From Phytophthora sp. 'mugwort' (lineage: Eukaryota; Oomycota; Peronosporomycetes; Peronosporales; Peronosporaceae), in contig JAUCEF010000008.1 in assembly GCA_033558025.1 (NCBI GenBank), positions 2,852,001 to 2,916,000 on the forward strand: DNA of 64,000 bases, read 5' to 3'. Numbering within the stretch: position 1 is the first letter of the stretch; each line of letters opens with the position of its first letter. The position numbers and the translations under genes were made by a program. Under the pieces are notes generated by a model that worked only from the letters and a program-made list of their open reading frames with translations, searched no databases and was not told where the DNA came from. Below are positions 1 to 10,966 of this stretch, in pieces.

Positions 1-10
1 CATGGGTCAC

Positions 11-1208
11 CTACTCCTTCGGCTGGGGTTTCTTCAGCTCCTTCTTAATGCGAATCTTCTCGTGCTCAATCTCAGCCATCAGCTGCTCATACATGGTGGG
101 GTCAATCTGGTCCTTTTGCGCCAGGAAGTTGCCCTCCACCTCACGGAGTGAGTCCAGGCGGTCCTGCATCTCCTCGCGCGTTAAACGCTTCGGCTCCCTC
201 TTCTCCGCAGCGCCACCTTGGTTCGGGGTGTCCGCATCCAGCACGCCGCAGTTAATGATCTTGACTTCGGCCTTCGGATTGCCAGAGCGACTCCCGCAGC
301 TTGAGATGATGTCCACAACGTCCATACCTTCCAGCACCCGTCCAAAGACCACGTGCTTTCCATCCAGCCACGGCGTGTCACCCGTGCAAATGAAAAACTG
401 ACTGCCGTTCGTGTTGGCGCCTGCATTCGCCATACTCAGCGTGCCTGGTCCAGCGTGAGGCACATTCAGATCCTCGTCGTCGAAGCGACGTCCGTAGATC
501 GACTCGCCGCCACGTCCGTTGTGCTGCGTGAAGTCACCGCCCTGAATCCTGAGGAACGAGGAACAGTCATCAGCTTCACCAGGACCTCACTATTATCATC
601 ACTCACTAGTCCAGATCGTACATGAAGCCGGGGATGATGCGGTGAAACTTGGAGCCTTTGAACCAGAGCGGCGGCCCGGCCCGAGATGTGCCCTTCTCAC
701 CTGAGCACAGAGCTCGGAAATTCTCCACCGTGCGGGGCTGCACTTCCCCGTAGAGCCCCATGACGATCTTCCCCACGTAGTCGTCGTTAATGCCGACGTC
801 GAAGAAAACCTTGTCCGTCACGACGAGCTCGCCCTTGTACGCGGGCGCCCCACCGACGGCCTTAACGCCTGTGAGCTCCTCCAGTGACGGAAAGGGTCCG
901 AAGAAGTAGCCGATGGCGTAACCGCCGCCGAACATGGCAGCCAGGCCAAGTGACACCTTCTGCAGCGACGTCAGGCCCGATGGGGGGCTGGAGCTCCCCG
1001 CAGAAGAGCTAAAGGCTGCCGTCTGCACGAAATAGGGTAAGTTTGTGTGAGCATCCGTGGTTTTCGTTTAATAACGCGGGTTTTGGAGCGGTCGCAGGTG
1101 GAGAAAATGGAGAAAGGGGTGGAGAATGACCTTGCGCAGCAGTGGGGACTGTAAAGAGCGCTGAGAGCGGAGCAGAAGCTGCGACGGACGCAGTAGCAGA
1201 GACGCCAT
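11..1208 (-). CDS. Cyclophilin-type peptidyl-prolyl isomerase, probably mitochondrial, membrane-anchored
   Basis: Peptidyl-prolyl cis-trans isomerase of the cyclophilin family. I read three exons: 1208-1131, 1022-622 and 548-11 (338 aa). The 549-621 intron (GTACGA...CTCAG) restores the canonical run [16 protein letters not shown]. The core motifs follow in order: [46 protein letters not shown]. The first exon is inferred. The exon-2 frame has no in-frame ATG, but a 26-codon exon starting at ATG 1208 joins in phase across 1023-1130. It adds an Arg/Leu/Ser-rich, acid-free leader ([18 protein letters not shown]), typical of a mitochondrial presequence. A Gly-rich hydrophobic stretch follows ([19 protein letters not shown]), suggesting an inner-membrane anchor with the isomerase domain outside the bilayer. 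The C-terminus is charged and helical. The family call is secure; localisation and the first exon (donor GTCATT is weak) are inferences. The gene is head-to-head with the GPCR-PIPK gene. Confidence 0.88.
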
Positions 1209-1509
1209 GGCAGGTCCCGTGTTAAAAGTGCAGTGACGCCACACAATGCACGCTCAGATCTGATTAATTTGGACTCATATCAGAGACGATGGTATACCTA
1301 TGTATACGCAAATAATTGCAGAAATACCACACCCTTTTTCACACGTCGCATGATGTAGCCATTTTCATTCGTCACACGAAGAGGCACCGTAACGGTCCGA
1401 GCTTTAGTGTCGGTCGTTGCTTGCTAGCTGCTTCCTCTTGGTCCCATCACCGTCGATTTTATTCGCGCTCGCCACGCTGTTTCGCCGCAGTCTTTCGCCG
1501 TACGTGTTG
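1209..1509. promoter_or_regulatory. Shared intergenic region between divergent cyclophilin and GPCR-PIPK genes
   Basis: Only about 300 bp separate the two start codons, so both promoters must lie here. On the + strand, ATTTTCATTC at 1361-1370 resembles the oomycete initiator core (TCATTY) about 145 bp before the GPCR-PIPK start. No other element is clear. Confidence 0.35.
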
Positions 1510-4500
1510 ATGACGCCGGCAGCTGTGGACGCGAGCTTAAACGACGATGAGCTGCGACCGGCATCACTCATCGCCAGCAGTCAGCAGTCGGATCAAGCGC
1601 AAACGTCAGAGAGTAACGAGACAAATGCAGCGCGTACGGTCGAGGACGAGGAGGATGTACTGCCGATGGTGCCTCCAGTCGCTCCTAGTCCACGCGGGAG
1701 CTCCACAGCGCAACTCGGTCCAGCTGCGGAGCCTGGCGTCCGTGTGGTAGCGAATTTGCTACGTGCACCGACTGCAGAGGCGCGAAATAGTCAATTAGCC
1801 ATGTCACTTTGTGTATTGTTGTTTTCAGTATCACTGGGCGCGAGTGCACTGAGCTTCCATGACGAGATACGCGACGCGACGGGGGTCCAGAGTGGGTTGT
1901 TGCTAGGATCCATTGGCTCGCTCTCCATGTGTGCTGTGATTATTGTGTCATACCTCAGGACCAAGTGGTATCGCCGACACATGCACATTTTACTGCTGAA
2001 TCTGGCGTTGTGTGAGTTTTGTCTCGCACTTTCGTTCCTATTGGAGCCCGCTTGGAATCGAGTAGGTGCTGGCGTTGGGAGCGATCTCTCCTGTCGATGG
2101 GTACGTGAGTGTACCTTTTGCTCTACGCTGTTGCGTTATTATTTTTTCTTACTATTGATTTTCTTTAATAGCTATCGACAGCTCGAGAGTACCTTATCAT
2201 GTGTTCCAGCGCGTGGACGACCTGTACAGCTCTAGATTTATATTACTTGGTACGTCCCAAAGTAGTTTAAATTTTGGATATTATGTTCTCATTTCTTCAT
2301 CGTCTTGGGCAGATGACAAACCCATTCACCTCTCCACGACTGAATCGTCACAAATACCAGGGGATCGCCCATGTATCAGCCTTTGCAAGTGCAGTCATCA
2401 TGTGCGTGTCCAATAGCTTCGGATCTCCCGTAGCTGTCGGTAGTTTCTGCTGGGTAGGGGCTGATACGCAGGCACGAAGCGATCACATACGCTACCAGCA
2501 GCCAAGCGGGTCGACAACAGGCATTTGGGTTTTTATTGTAACTCCGGCAGCCATTTCAATGGTCGCTAACCTCTACGTGACGCTGGTATCCTATGGTCGA
2601 TTTCGACGAGGAGTATCTGCTACTTTGCACAACCGACGCGTGTTGCTTCGTGAAGGTTTTTTAACGACCGTGACGCTTATTGCGTACTCTGCGTTACTTT
2701 GGGGGGTCTACGGAGCCTATTGGCTTACTCCTTCAGCAGCACAAGCTCGAAGACTCTCTCGACTCTTTGCCTTCTTGCTATCATATCGTGGAAGTGTGCC
2801 TTTCATCCTGTGGTGTCTCTACAAACGTCCACAGCATCGCAAACGGAAATCCAAATCTGGGGTTGTAGTCGATGGTACAGTGAGGAATGAAAAGCTTTCG
2901 AGTATCGAAGACGAGGACGAGGAAGATGAGGACGCTGTTCGTCCACAGATGAACCTGGCGCTGCTAGACGAGCTGGTGTTTTACACCACACATGGCATTG
3001 CGAAAGCTGTGAGGATAACCAGCACGCTGGGACACGTTCCTTCGCCGGCAATGTCGTCGTACTCGGCGTCACGCGATCCGACAGATCAACCACATCAGGA
3101 ACGTGGAACAGCGCAGTATTCGTTCATGGTACAGCCGTCGCCAGAGGATACAGCTTGGAATCAGTGCCGATTTACAGCGTTCCGTCCGCTGGAATTCCAG
3201 CGTATCCGTCGATTCTACGGCATCGACGAGGATGCTTACCTCTCGTCACTTAAGTCGTGCACGACGCCCAAAGTCAGCGAAGGGGCTAGTGGCTCGTTCG
3301 TCTACTACTCGTCGGATCGCAGTTATGTTGTCAAGTCCTTGACACGGTCGGAAAGTGTTTTCCTTCATGGAATTCTCAACGAGTTTGCTGCTTACATTGA
3401 AGCCCAGAACGGCGCGAGTTTTCTCACGCGTTTCCTCGGTAGCTACTGTCTCGAACTGTACGGCCGACCGACGTACTTCGTCGTCATGGAGAACGTCTTT
3501 GACGTCCAACAGGGCATCTCGATCCACCAGCGTTACGATATCAAAGGATCTTGGGTCGATCGCAACGCCCAAAAGCCTCGACGAGGCGCTGAAGCCACGT
3601 GTCGCCATTGCAATCTCAGTTTCCGTTGCGGTGGCGCCATGATTCGGTCCAATTCGGTTGAGGGCGACCGACTGCGTCGAAATGTGTGTCCGAACCGGGC
3701 AGGAGCCCCTCACGAGCCCAATGTGGTGCTTAAAGACATGGATCTTACAATGAAGTTGCGCTTTGGCAAGAAGGCAGGACGGAAGTTGCTGGCTCAGCTC
3801 ATGCGCGACAGCGACTTCTTATGTGCACGTGGGGTCATGGACTATTCGTTGCTGTTGGGTGTCATTGAAGTGAGCTATTTGGTCAATCGACACAACATCC
3901 TCACGAGGGACGGGAGCGTCTTCTTGCCTCCGGACAGCTTCACTGGCAAGCCAGGGACCCCACGACGACGTAGTGGGAAGGACGGCACACAACAGGACAA
4001 CAACGAGACGTCAGGGAACACGGAGCGAGTCAAGCAATCCACGCAGTGTTTGCGCGCCGCCGAGGTGGTCATTGGACCGGGTTTCTACTACATCGGAGTC
4101 ATTGATATGCTGCAGACATGGAACTGGTCCAAGCGACTCGAGCGCTTTATGAAGACGGTCGTGTTCCGTAAGGACCCGGACGGTATCTCTGCTATGCCCC
4201 CAAAGCCGTATCGCAACCGGTTCCACCGGAAACTACGTGAGATCATCCATCTCGGTCATAACTCGAGCATTGTGCCGTCAGCTCCATCCACAATTCATGA
4301 TTCTGACGAGTGCACGGAGCGTACAGGCGACGACTTGAAGAGAGTAGGCACTGAACTTGGAGACGGGTACGACCGTATGACACACCTCAGACCGCGCGGC
4401 GTCGCACTTCCTCCCGTCGATCATACCGTTATGACACCAAGTAGTAAAGAGGGACAACAACTGTGGACAGACAGCGGAGAGATACCTATGACGCCCTCTG

Positions 4501-4532
4501 CGCAAGGACGCGTACTGGGAAGCAGCTTGTAA
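1510..4532 (+). CDS. GPCR-phosphatidylinositol phosphate kinase fusion (GPCR-PIPK)
   Basis: A seven-transmembrane receptor fused to a phosphatidylinositol-4-phosphate 5-kinase-type domain, so one protein could sense a signal and make PI(4,5)P2 at the membrane. Exons 1510-2100, 2172-2249 and 2313-4532 join in phase 0 (GTACGT donors) into 962 aa. I chose ATG 1510 as the first ATG of the frame. Residues 1-95 are acidic and Ser-rich. Hydrophobic helices begin near 98, and the 26-codon middle exon supplies a TM segment (LIMCSSAWTTCTALDLYYL). A basic and acidic linker follows. The kinase part begins near 545 with the Gly loop GASGSF and VVKSL. Then come YDIKGSWVDRN (PIPK IKGS motif), KDMDL, GVMDYSLLLGV (MDYSLL motif) and IGVIDMLQTWNW, ending with the KPYRNRF segment. 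All core PIPK motifs look intact. The ligand is unknown. Confidence 0.93.
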
Positions 4533-4806
4533 AACTACAAGAAAAGATAAGAACGAACCGACATCATGTCTTGCGGAGCTCTTGGTGACTAGAGAACGAC
4601 ACAAAGTCGCTCCTATTCAACAGACAAGGATCACTCGGTGAGGAGGACAAAGATTTGATTGAATTACTGTCCTGCAGCGGAAGAGCCCGAGCTTTACCAA
4701 AAGCCCTCAAGTTGTGGCTGTTACACTGCATTCGGTATCGATGCCCTTTACGGCACCTCTTTCGTCGTTGCTGACGAACGGGGCAGACAAGAGGACGCCA
4801 TCATAG

Positions 4807-7249
4807 CTAGACTTGTGGTGCGGTGAGTACGTACAAAACATTCTTGAGTCCTCCGATGATCGCGTACGGCGAAGGCAACGTCTCGTGTGTTGGATCCCGG
4901 TGGATATGCGAGACCGGCCATGGGTGACGTCGGTGTTCGAGGTCTGCAGCAAATAAAGCACGGATCGCGTACTCCTGGAACCTCCGGTACTGGATTTCCA
5001 ACTTTGGCTTGTTTGACACGTTCACGTCTTGAACTGCAAGCATCTCGCCAACTGACATTGGTTTAACTGGTACTGGGAATGAAATCGGAACGCACAAGAA
5101 ATTTGACTGCAAGCGTGTGAAGCAGTTAGAACGATGAGTATACAGTAGAAGGAAGACACGTACCTGGGACGTTTTGCCATGTTAAGCGAGTTCATCCACG
5201 GCCTGGTGTTGATAGTCAGCGATTTCACAATTAGTTTTCGAGACACACAGCTTTCGCCTATTCGAAGAAACCCACTTTCTGGATTTTCATCTTGTTCTAC
5301 GTTTGTCTTGTACATTTTCGTCACGTATTCCTGCCCAAGTGGTCTAGATACTACATATACTACTGCATGTAGAGTGCTGATATTGCTCCAGGTGTCGACT
5401 TTACATACTTTGGTGATAATTTCATTTTCATAAATACGAGATTGTATACTGTACCTATCTACATGCACAAGAATTTGCACAAAATAAAATCGTGGTCAGA
5501 GATACTAAAGCTCTGGCCTGGATGCAGAGTGGACCGAGCCCATGGTACTTCTCTCCTCGTGATTAGCTACTGCCTCGTCGGTCGATATGAAGCTGCAGCT
5601 CGATACACCGATGGTGACACGATGGCTGCATTCGTCCACATCGTCGTCCTGCTCAGAGCTACAACTTCCCATACTCAGCTCACTTCCAAAACTCTCAAAG
5701 CCTTCTCCCGTGCCGTCACTGTCGAGACTAGCTTCAACGTCATGGATAGTGCGCCTTTCACCATTATTGCTCCCATCTAACCCCACAACAGAGTCCGCTG
5801 ACATTGTAGACGCTACCGAACCGCGAATAAACCGAACACTACAGGGACCCATCTGACCACGTTTGATAGGGTCGTAGTGCCAAAAGAGAGCGTCAGTGCG
5901 CTCAAACAGCAAGTTTCCCAGATAATTATCGCCTACAAGACACCAAACTAGGCAAGCAAATGTCAGCATTCTCCCTTATATTTCACCACAAAGCAGCCTT
6001 CACTCGTACTTACTGGCTTGTTCGATGCCTCCGTCATGCTGCAAATTAATCTCGACGTAGCCCGTCAGATAATGGCACGGGTTCCAGACGAACAGCAGCA
6101 CGTCATAGATACTGCGTTTCGCCGTCAGGCTGTGAAAAATACTGCCATTCACATTGTGGTCTGCGTTGACGAGCGTCACGAGCGAATTGGTTGTAAAAAC
6201 GCCCAGTACTGTTCCACTCATCCGGTCCGGAGCCGGGAAGGGAATGTGACCGCTGACAATTCGGTCGTCTTTTCGAGGCGGTTTACTCACTTGGTGAGGC
6301 AACAAGTCGGTCAAATTGACGAGTGTCCATGACGTGGCTTGTACGACTGCTGCCACTGCCTTCTGGTCTGAAAAATCCCATAATCATGCAGATAAACGTT
6401 AGAATCCACACCAACGAAGTGATTTAGCACATTACCATTAAAATCCAATGGCGACGTCCAGAGACATCGCTGACGAATTGCCAGTCGATACAGCAGCGGG
6501 TTGCATCCAAACAAATACTTTAATATCGGCGCAATCACCATCGCCGACGGGAACTTGATTGCAAACTTGGCAAACCCCTGTCTGTCCATCGCCCCAACCA
6601 CGGCGCACAACGTGTCTCTCCAGCTCCACTTGGGCCACCGACTGCAGCTCTGCATCAGTGCCAAATTGTCTCTCAGCAGTAAAATCTTCAGCGACGCCGC
6701 CGAATACAACAAGCTGAATAGGAATATTACTAAAAACAGTACGACCCAGTAGACGAGCACGAGGAAATAGCACGGCAGTACCAGCACTCCCAAGAGCACC
6801 GCCAATAGTTGAAAGCCCACACCTCTCTCAATGCTCTTCGTGGGTCTCTTTAGAGCTGCAGTCACGTAGATCTGAAGAGTTGCGAGCACCGGCAGCGCAG
6901 TGAGCCCAACTACCAGGTAGACGATCGCAGCCACTGGCAGTAGCAGCAGCAGCACGAAAGCCGTGTACAGGTCCACAAACTCGACGTGATCGACTCGGTC
7001 TTGGCCGTCCAGCTCCTGGTGATTGGCTAGCCAGCTGGCGCGAGTGGCTTTGGTCTTAGGCAGCGAGTCTTGCAGCAGTTTGGCCATGGAAGCGTCGGAC
7101 CGAGAGACGAAATCGCCCCAAGGACCGCCGACAGAAGCCGGTGCAGGATTCGGAGCCGCCGACATGGACGAAGCGCTTGAGCCGGAGAACGGAGAGGAAG
7201 ATGACGGAGGAACGGCAGATAGAGGGCTGCAGCGACTTTCGCTGCTCAT
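4807..7249 (-). CDS. Multi-pass membrane protein of unknown function (five exons)
   Basis: Not recognised with certainty. I read exons 7249-6436, 6367-6014, 5932-5549, 5458 to about 5160, and 5106-4807. Introns are 50-90 bp and the first three joins are in phase with good GT/AG signals. The N-terminus is Ser/Pro/Ala-rich. From about residue 90 there are two long hydrophobic blocks with roughly four TM helices (VFLLLLLPVAAIVYLVVG, LLAVLLGVLVLPCYFLVLVY). The soluble C-terminal half holds a segment (IPFPAPDRMSGTVLGVF) faintly echoed near the end (ISFPVPVKPMSVGEMLAV), suggesting a duplicated domain. The end is uncertain. With the best donor at 5163 (GTACGT) the frame stops early at 5022 (643 aa). 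A weaker donor at 5159 (GTGTCT) keeps the more protein-like frame to 4807 (716 aa). Either a non-consensus splice or a one-base error is possible. Confidence 0.6.
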
Positions 7250-7290
7250 GGATATCTCTTTTGAGAAATGAGCTTATTCATTACCAATGA

Positions 7291-7400
7291 TAATGCACTT
7301 TTAGATATTAAAATTAAGTACATATTTAAGTAATTAAAATTAAGTACATTGACGTGGTCAAGTGATAAATGCACTTTTAAGTAATTAAACTAAGTACATA
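7291..7400. repeat. Short AT-rich direct repeats
   Basis: The motif AAGTAATTAAA-n-TAAGTACAT recurs two to three times (around 7291-7323, 7327-7349 and 7366-7400). Copies one and three also share a leading TGCACTTTTA. It lies just upstream of the membrane-protein gene start, between two minus-strand genes. Function unknown. Confidence 0.55.
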
Positions 7401-7437
7401 AATTGTAGGAGGGTTGGGTTCTGTGCCGCCGAGCAGC

Positions 7438-8028
7438 TCAATAGTGAGTACCTGGCGCTTGCTGCGGGGTCGGGACGGGAGCTTGGCCTGGCATACAATA
7501 CCAACTCTGTGTCGTCGTCGAAATGATACATGACTGGTGTTGCAGTGATTCGAGCAGCGTCACCCGGTTCGATGCTGGCATTTGGTGCATTGTCCTCCTT
7601 TGGTGTGGCTGACTATGTGAACAATGCTGGTTGGTTTGCTGATACAAACTGAGTAGTAATTGCTGGTGGGTTCCGAGCTGCTGCTGCAATTGTTTCTGCC
7701 GCTCATGTTGCTGACGCAGGATCTTCTGCTGCCCGACTTGGTTGTGAAGCAGCTCATCGTAGCCCTCCTGAAGACGTTGCAGCTGTTGCGAGGACTCAGA
7801 CTCCGGAAGCTGCTGGTCCAACATGCAGCTCCACCGCAGCGCCTCAATGTACTCCTCTTTCTGGTGGAACCCCTCAACACTGAGGCCGCGACGGTGGCAT
7901 GCTGCACGGAGAGAATCCACGTCGGCGTCAGCCAAACCAGTCTCGAAGTTGCTCTCTGAAAAGTAGGAGGCGATGAAGTCGTCGACATCCACGGAACCCC
8001 CATCTACTTGGACTGGCGCGGAGGACAT
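7438..8028 (-). CDS. Gln-rich coiled-coil protein with SAP-like helix-extension-helix motif
   Basis: Hypothetical protein of 196 aa from ATG 8028 (MSSAPVQVDGG). The same frame is open further upstream but has no earlier ATG. Residues about 12-30 are acidic (VDVDDFIASYFSESNFETG). Residues about 32-57 (VDSLRAACHRRGLSVEGFHQKEEYIEAL) have the spacing of a SAP-like motif: two helices around an RGL turn followed by Gly-x5-Glu-x3-Leu. Known SAP motifs bind DNA or RNA, but that role is only inferred here. The rest is a Gln-rich heptad-like helix (QQLQRLQEGYDELLHNQVG and beyond) and a low-complexity tail. A decayed copy lies upstream at 8400-8790. An intron near 7455 (GTACTC) cannot be excluded, so the 3' end may differ. 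Confidence 0.5.
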   Translation of the reverse strand: MSSAPVQVDGGSVDVDDFIASYFSESNFETGLADADVDSLRAACHRRGLSVEGFHQKEEYIEALRWSCMLDQQLPESESSQQLQRLQEGYDELLHNQVGQQKILRQQHERQKQLQQQLGTHQQLLLSLYQQTNQHCSHSQPHQRRTMHQMPASNRVTLLESLQHQSCIISTTTQSWYCMPGQAPVPTPQQAPGTHY

Positions 8029-8103
8029 CGCTAACGTTGCTGGATAGGCGGCTTTTTTGCGAATGAACACAGCCACCACACCGCGTCTTGCAGATGTACT
8101 TAC

Positions 8104-8355
8104 CCAATGCCGAAAAAAGCTGGGCTCTTCGGAGGGACCTGCGCAGCAAGATAATTCATGAATGGCTCAAATGCGAGCAACACAGATGTCGGCTGGATAT
8201 TTACCGTGGAAGTCGAATGCGAAATGGTCTTTTGTAGTGTTGAAAGTGGCACATTTATGCATCTAAAGCACAATGAGTTGCAAATAACCGAGTCACACCT
8301 CGTTGTCGACGTCAACCATGACTTGCCGCGCTTGTCCGTACTTGAGAATGGACAT
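8104..8355 (-). other. Two coding-like exons without a clean continuation
   Basis: On the minus strand, 8355-8299 reads MSILKYGQARQVMVDVDNE and ends at a GTGTGA donor. 8192-8104 reads from PTSVLLAFEPF to KSPAFFGIG between an ATCCAG acceptor and a GTAAGT donor. The two join in phase. Joining onward at the next good acceptor (8040) lands one base out of the frame of the Gln-rich gene and stops at 7928. They may be 5' exons of that gene carrying a frameshift, or remains of another gene. Confidence 0.35.
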
Positions 8356-8399
8356 GGGGGTTGGATCTGGCAAGCTACCCAGATTTAACTTTTAACGAC

Positions 8400-8790
8400 C
8401 TAGGTCTTGATTGCAACGAGGCTTTGTTCTCCAGCGAAACTAGTCGGCATGAAACTTGGTAGAGAAAACCCGTCGTAGTCTGTTGTTGGTTGAGCAGCGT
8501 TTGATGGTAGCTCTGTTGCAGCCATTTAGGCTCTCCGATTGCCGGTGCTAAATATTTGAAAGAGTTTGGCATATCAAGGAGGTTGCTGCTCCAGTGTGTT
8601 CAGACGTCTCCACCATGTACTCGTCCACTCAGATAAATACCTTCGACATTGATTTCAACGACGGTAACATGGAAATCCGTGTCAGTAGTTGCCACCCCGA
8701 CCAAAAATTTGCTTTCGGAAAGGTACGAGTCGATGAAGACGTCGACATCAACTGGTTTCGACGAGCATTTTTCCTATTTCCCGCACTCGC
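8400..8790 (-). pseudogene. Decayed tandem copy of the Gln-rich SAP-like gene
   Basis: The minus strand at about 8630-8790 reads VDVDVFIDSYLSESKF, matching VDVDDFIASYFSESNF of the gene at 7438-8028. It keeps the echo NVEGI for SVEGF, then stops. Further downstream on the same strand, 8572-8400 reads a Gln-rich stretch (WLQQSYHQTLLNQQQTTTG) like the Gln-rich helix of the intact copy. The SAP-like helix core is lost. The order and orientation of the two parts match a direct tandem duplication. Confidence 0.6.
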
Positions 8791-9251
8791 TGGCTTGTTT
8801 CAAACAAGTTGTTTGACAACGCTTATTGTATTTAACTACAATAACCGCGCGGTTCATAGCGGGGCGGATATATTGCTAAACGAGTTTGTGAAAGCTTCTC
8901 AGCGTTGCTTGCACGTTTCGGCATGAAGCTTTTTATTTACCGAAAGGATAACTTAAGTAAGTAAAATATGACCGTCAAATTATACTAAATATTCGTACTT
9001 AACCGACACAAACCCTGTCCGTTTGAAAGTGTCCGACACTCCTTCACATACAAACGTTAATACAAGCGTCTTTCAAAGCCTGTCTCATATCCTCAACATA
9101 CAAATCCTCAGGTGCGGCATTTTCCCGCTTTGCACCTCGACCCTCATAATCCCCAGCCAACCAACCAGCCGCCTAAGTGCACAAATTGCCGCTTTCGAGC
9201 TCGACGCCATTAGTTCTCCTTTTCGTCTCTAACAAGTAGTCGACAGTCAAG

Positions 9252-10191
9252 ATGCCTCGTGGACCCCGTAAGCACCTGAAGCGCATGAGCGCGCCCAAGC
9301 ACTGGATGCTGGGCAAGCTGGACGGCATTTGGGCGCCGCGCCCGTCGTCAGGCCCGCACAAGCTGCGCGAGTGCCTGCCGCTCATCATCATCCTGCGCAA
9401 CCGCCTTAAATACGCTCTGACCAAGCAGGAGGTCACCATGATCTGCATGCAGAAGAGCGTCAAGGTGGACGGAAAGGTCCGTGTGGACCCGAACTTCCCG
9501 GCTGGCTTCATGGACGTGGTTGAGCTGCCCAAGACGGGCGACCAGTTCCGTCTGATGTACGACACGAAGGGCCGCTTTGTGCTGCACCGCATCTCGGACG
9601 AGGAGAAGAAGTTCAAACTCGCCAAGGTCATCCGTCAGGAGTATACGAAGAAGGCTATCCCGTACATCGCCACCAACGACGGCCGTACGATCCGTTACCC
9701 GGACCCGGTTATCAAGGTCGGCGACACGGTCAAGATTGACCTGGAGACGGGCAAGGTCGTGGAGCACATTAAGTTCGAGGTCGGCAATCTGGTTGCCATC
9801 ACTCGCGGCCGTAACGCTGGCCGTGTCGGCATCCTGCACCATGTTGAGAGGTAGGAACACACCTTCTGGACTCATTGCGAGCTGGGTGTGGTGGTTGACA
9901 TCATCATGGGACAGTCGATTTATGGCGAGGACGACAGCTGTAGTCCTTGTGCATCTTGTTAAAGCAGACTACTGACTTCTTGCTGATTTGTTATTGATCT
10001 TCAGACACCAGGGTTCGTTCAACATTGCTCACGTGAAGGACTCGGCTGGCCACGACTTCGCCACTCGTCTTGGCAACGTGTTCGCTGTCGGTCAGGAGGC
10101 CCGCCCGTGGGTGTCCCTGCCCAAGGGCAAGGGCGTCAAGCTTAACATTTTGGAGGAGCGCGAGCTCAAGGAGAAGAAGGCCAACAACTAA
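9252..10191 (+). CDS. RPS4: 40S ribosomal protein S4
   Basis: Small-subunit ribosomal protein eS4. Exons 9252-9850 and 10005-10191 are joined across a 154-bp intron (GTAGGA...TTCAG), restoring [17 protein letters not shown]. The product is 261 aa, the usual length of eukaryotic S4. It starts with the family signature RGPRKHLKR, and the central S4 RNA-binding region ([20 protein letters not shown]) and C-terminal KOW-like segment (GRNAGRVGI) are present. Codon use is strongly GC-ending, as expected for a highly expressed gene. A pyrimidine-rich leader (TTCTCCTTTTCGTCTC at 9213-9228) precedes the start. Confidence 0.98.
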
Positions 10192-10966
10192 GTGTCTATA
10201 GTGGACATGTAGTAGTTGGAGAGGAGGAGAGCAGCCGGGTTCGCTGCGGCTCTTGAAAGGGAGCCGCGCACTGGCATCATTTCCTTCTTGTTGTCTAACT
10301 GGCATTGAGAGGAGAACTTTCTAAGAGCGAGAATGAAATAGGAGTCACTTTTCGTTCAGCAAAATTTGCAACCTAATCTTTTGAAACTCGCATACTACAT
10401 GCAGCTCAGGTATTTCTATCCAGCACGTTCAATTCATGGGTCTTGAAGACGAATACACGCGGCAAGAGACGTACCGTTCGTTACACTCTCGCCATCGAGT
10501 ACTTGTATTCAGGAATCAAGGACGTGGATCAATCAGCCAGCCTAGCTGAAGCCGTATCCAACGATCCAGAGCGGTAAGTTGGGACTCATCACCCGACCAA
10601 ACCGTAGAGCATACGGTTGTTCAGCATATTGCCACAGCAAGTTTTGCGCTCATAGAAATATACGCTCGAAGAAAACAATGCTGCGTGTTCCGAACCATTT
10701 CGCCCATCGTCCACTACAAACCCTTGCAGTCGCTATCTCATAGGCTGCAGCGTTCCGATACGGGGTGAAGTAGTCGTCGTCGACCCAATACCCTTGTACT
10801 TTGCTAAAGAAGCGGTCAATGTTTTTTTTCCCTGAAGTACTGATTGCCCTCGTCTCTTGAGACTCCAGGGTAGTCTAAGACATCTTCCTTGTCGTTAAAT
10901 CTTGCATTAGTCGCTCCAGAGCAAAATGAGGACGAGGACGTGTTTCCAGACTAACTGGTTAGATTG
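10192..10966. other. Intergenic, no gene recognised
   Basis: Contains the RPS4 3' region. A stretch around 10440-10580 is open in one + frame, but there is no recognisable domain. Confidence 0.5.

Noticed and set aside
9348..9875. 175-codon minus frame over RPS4
   Set aside because: Shadow of a strongly GC3-biased gene.
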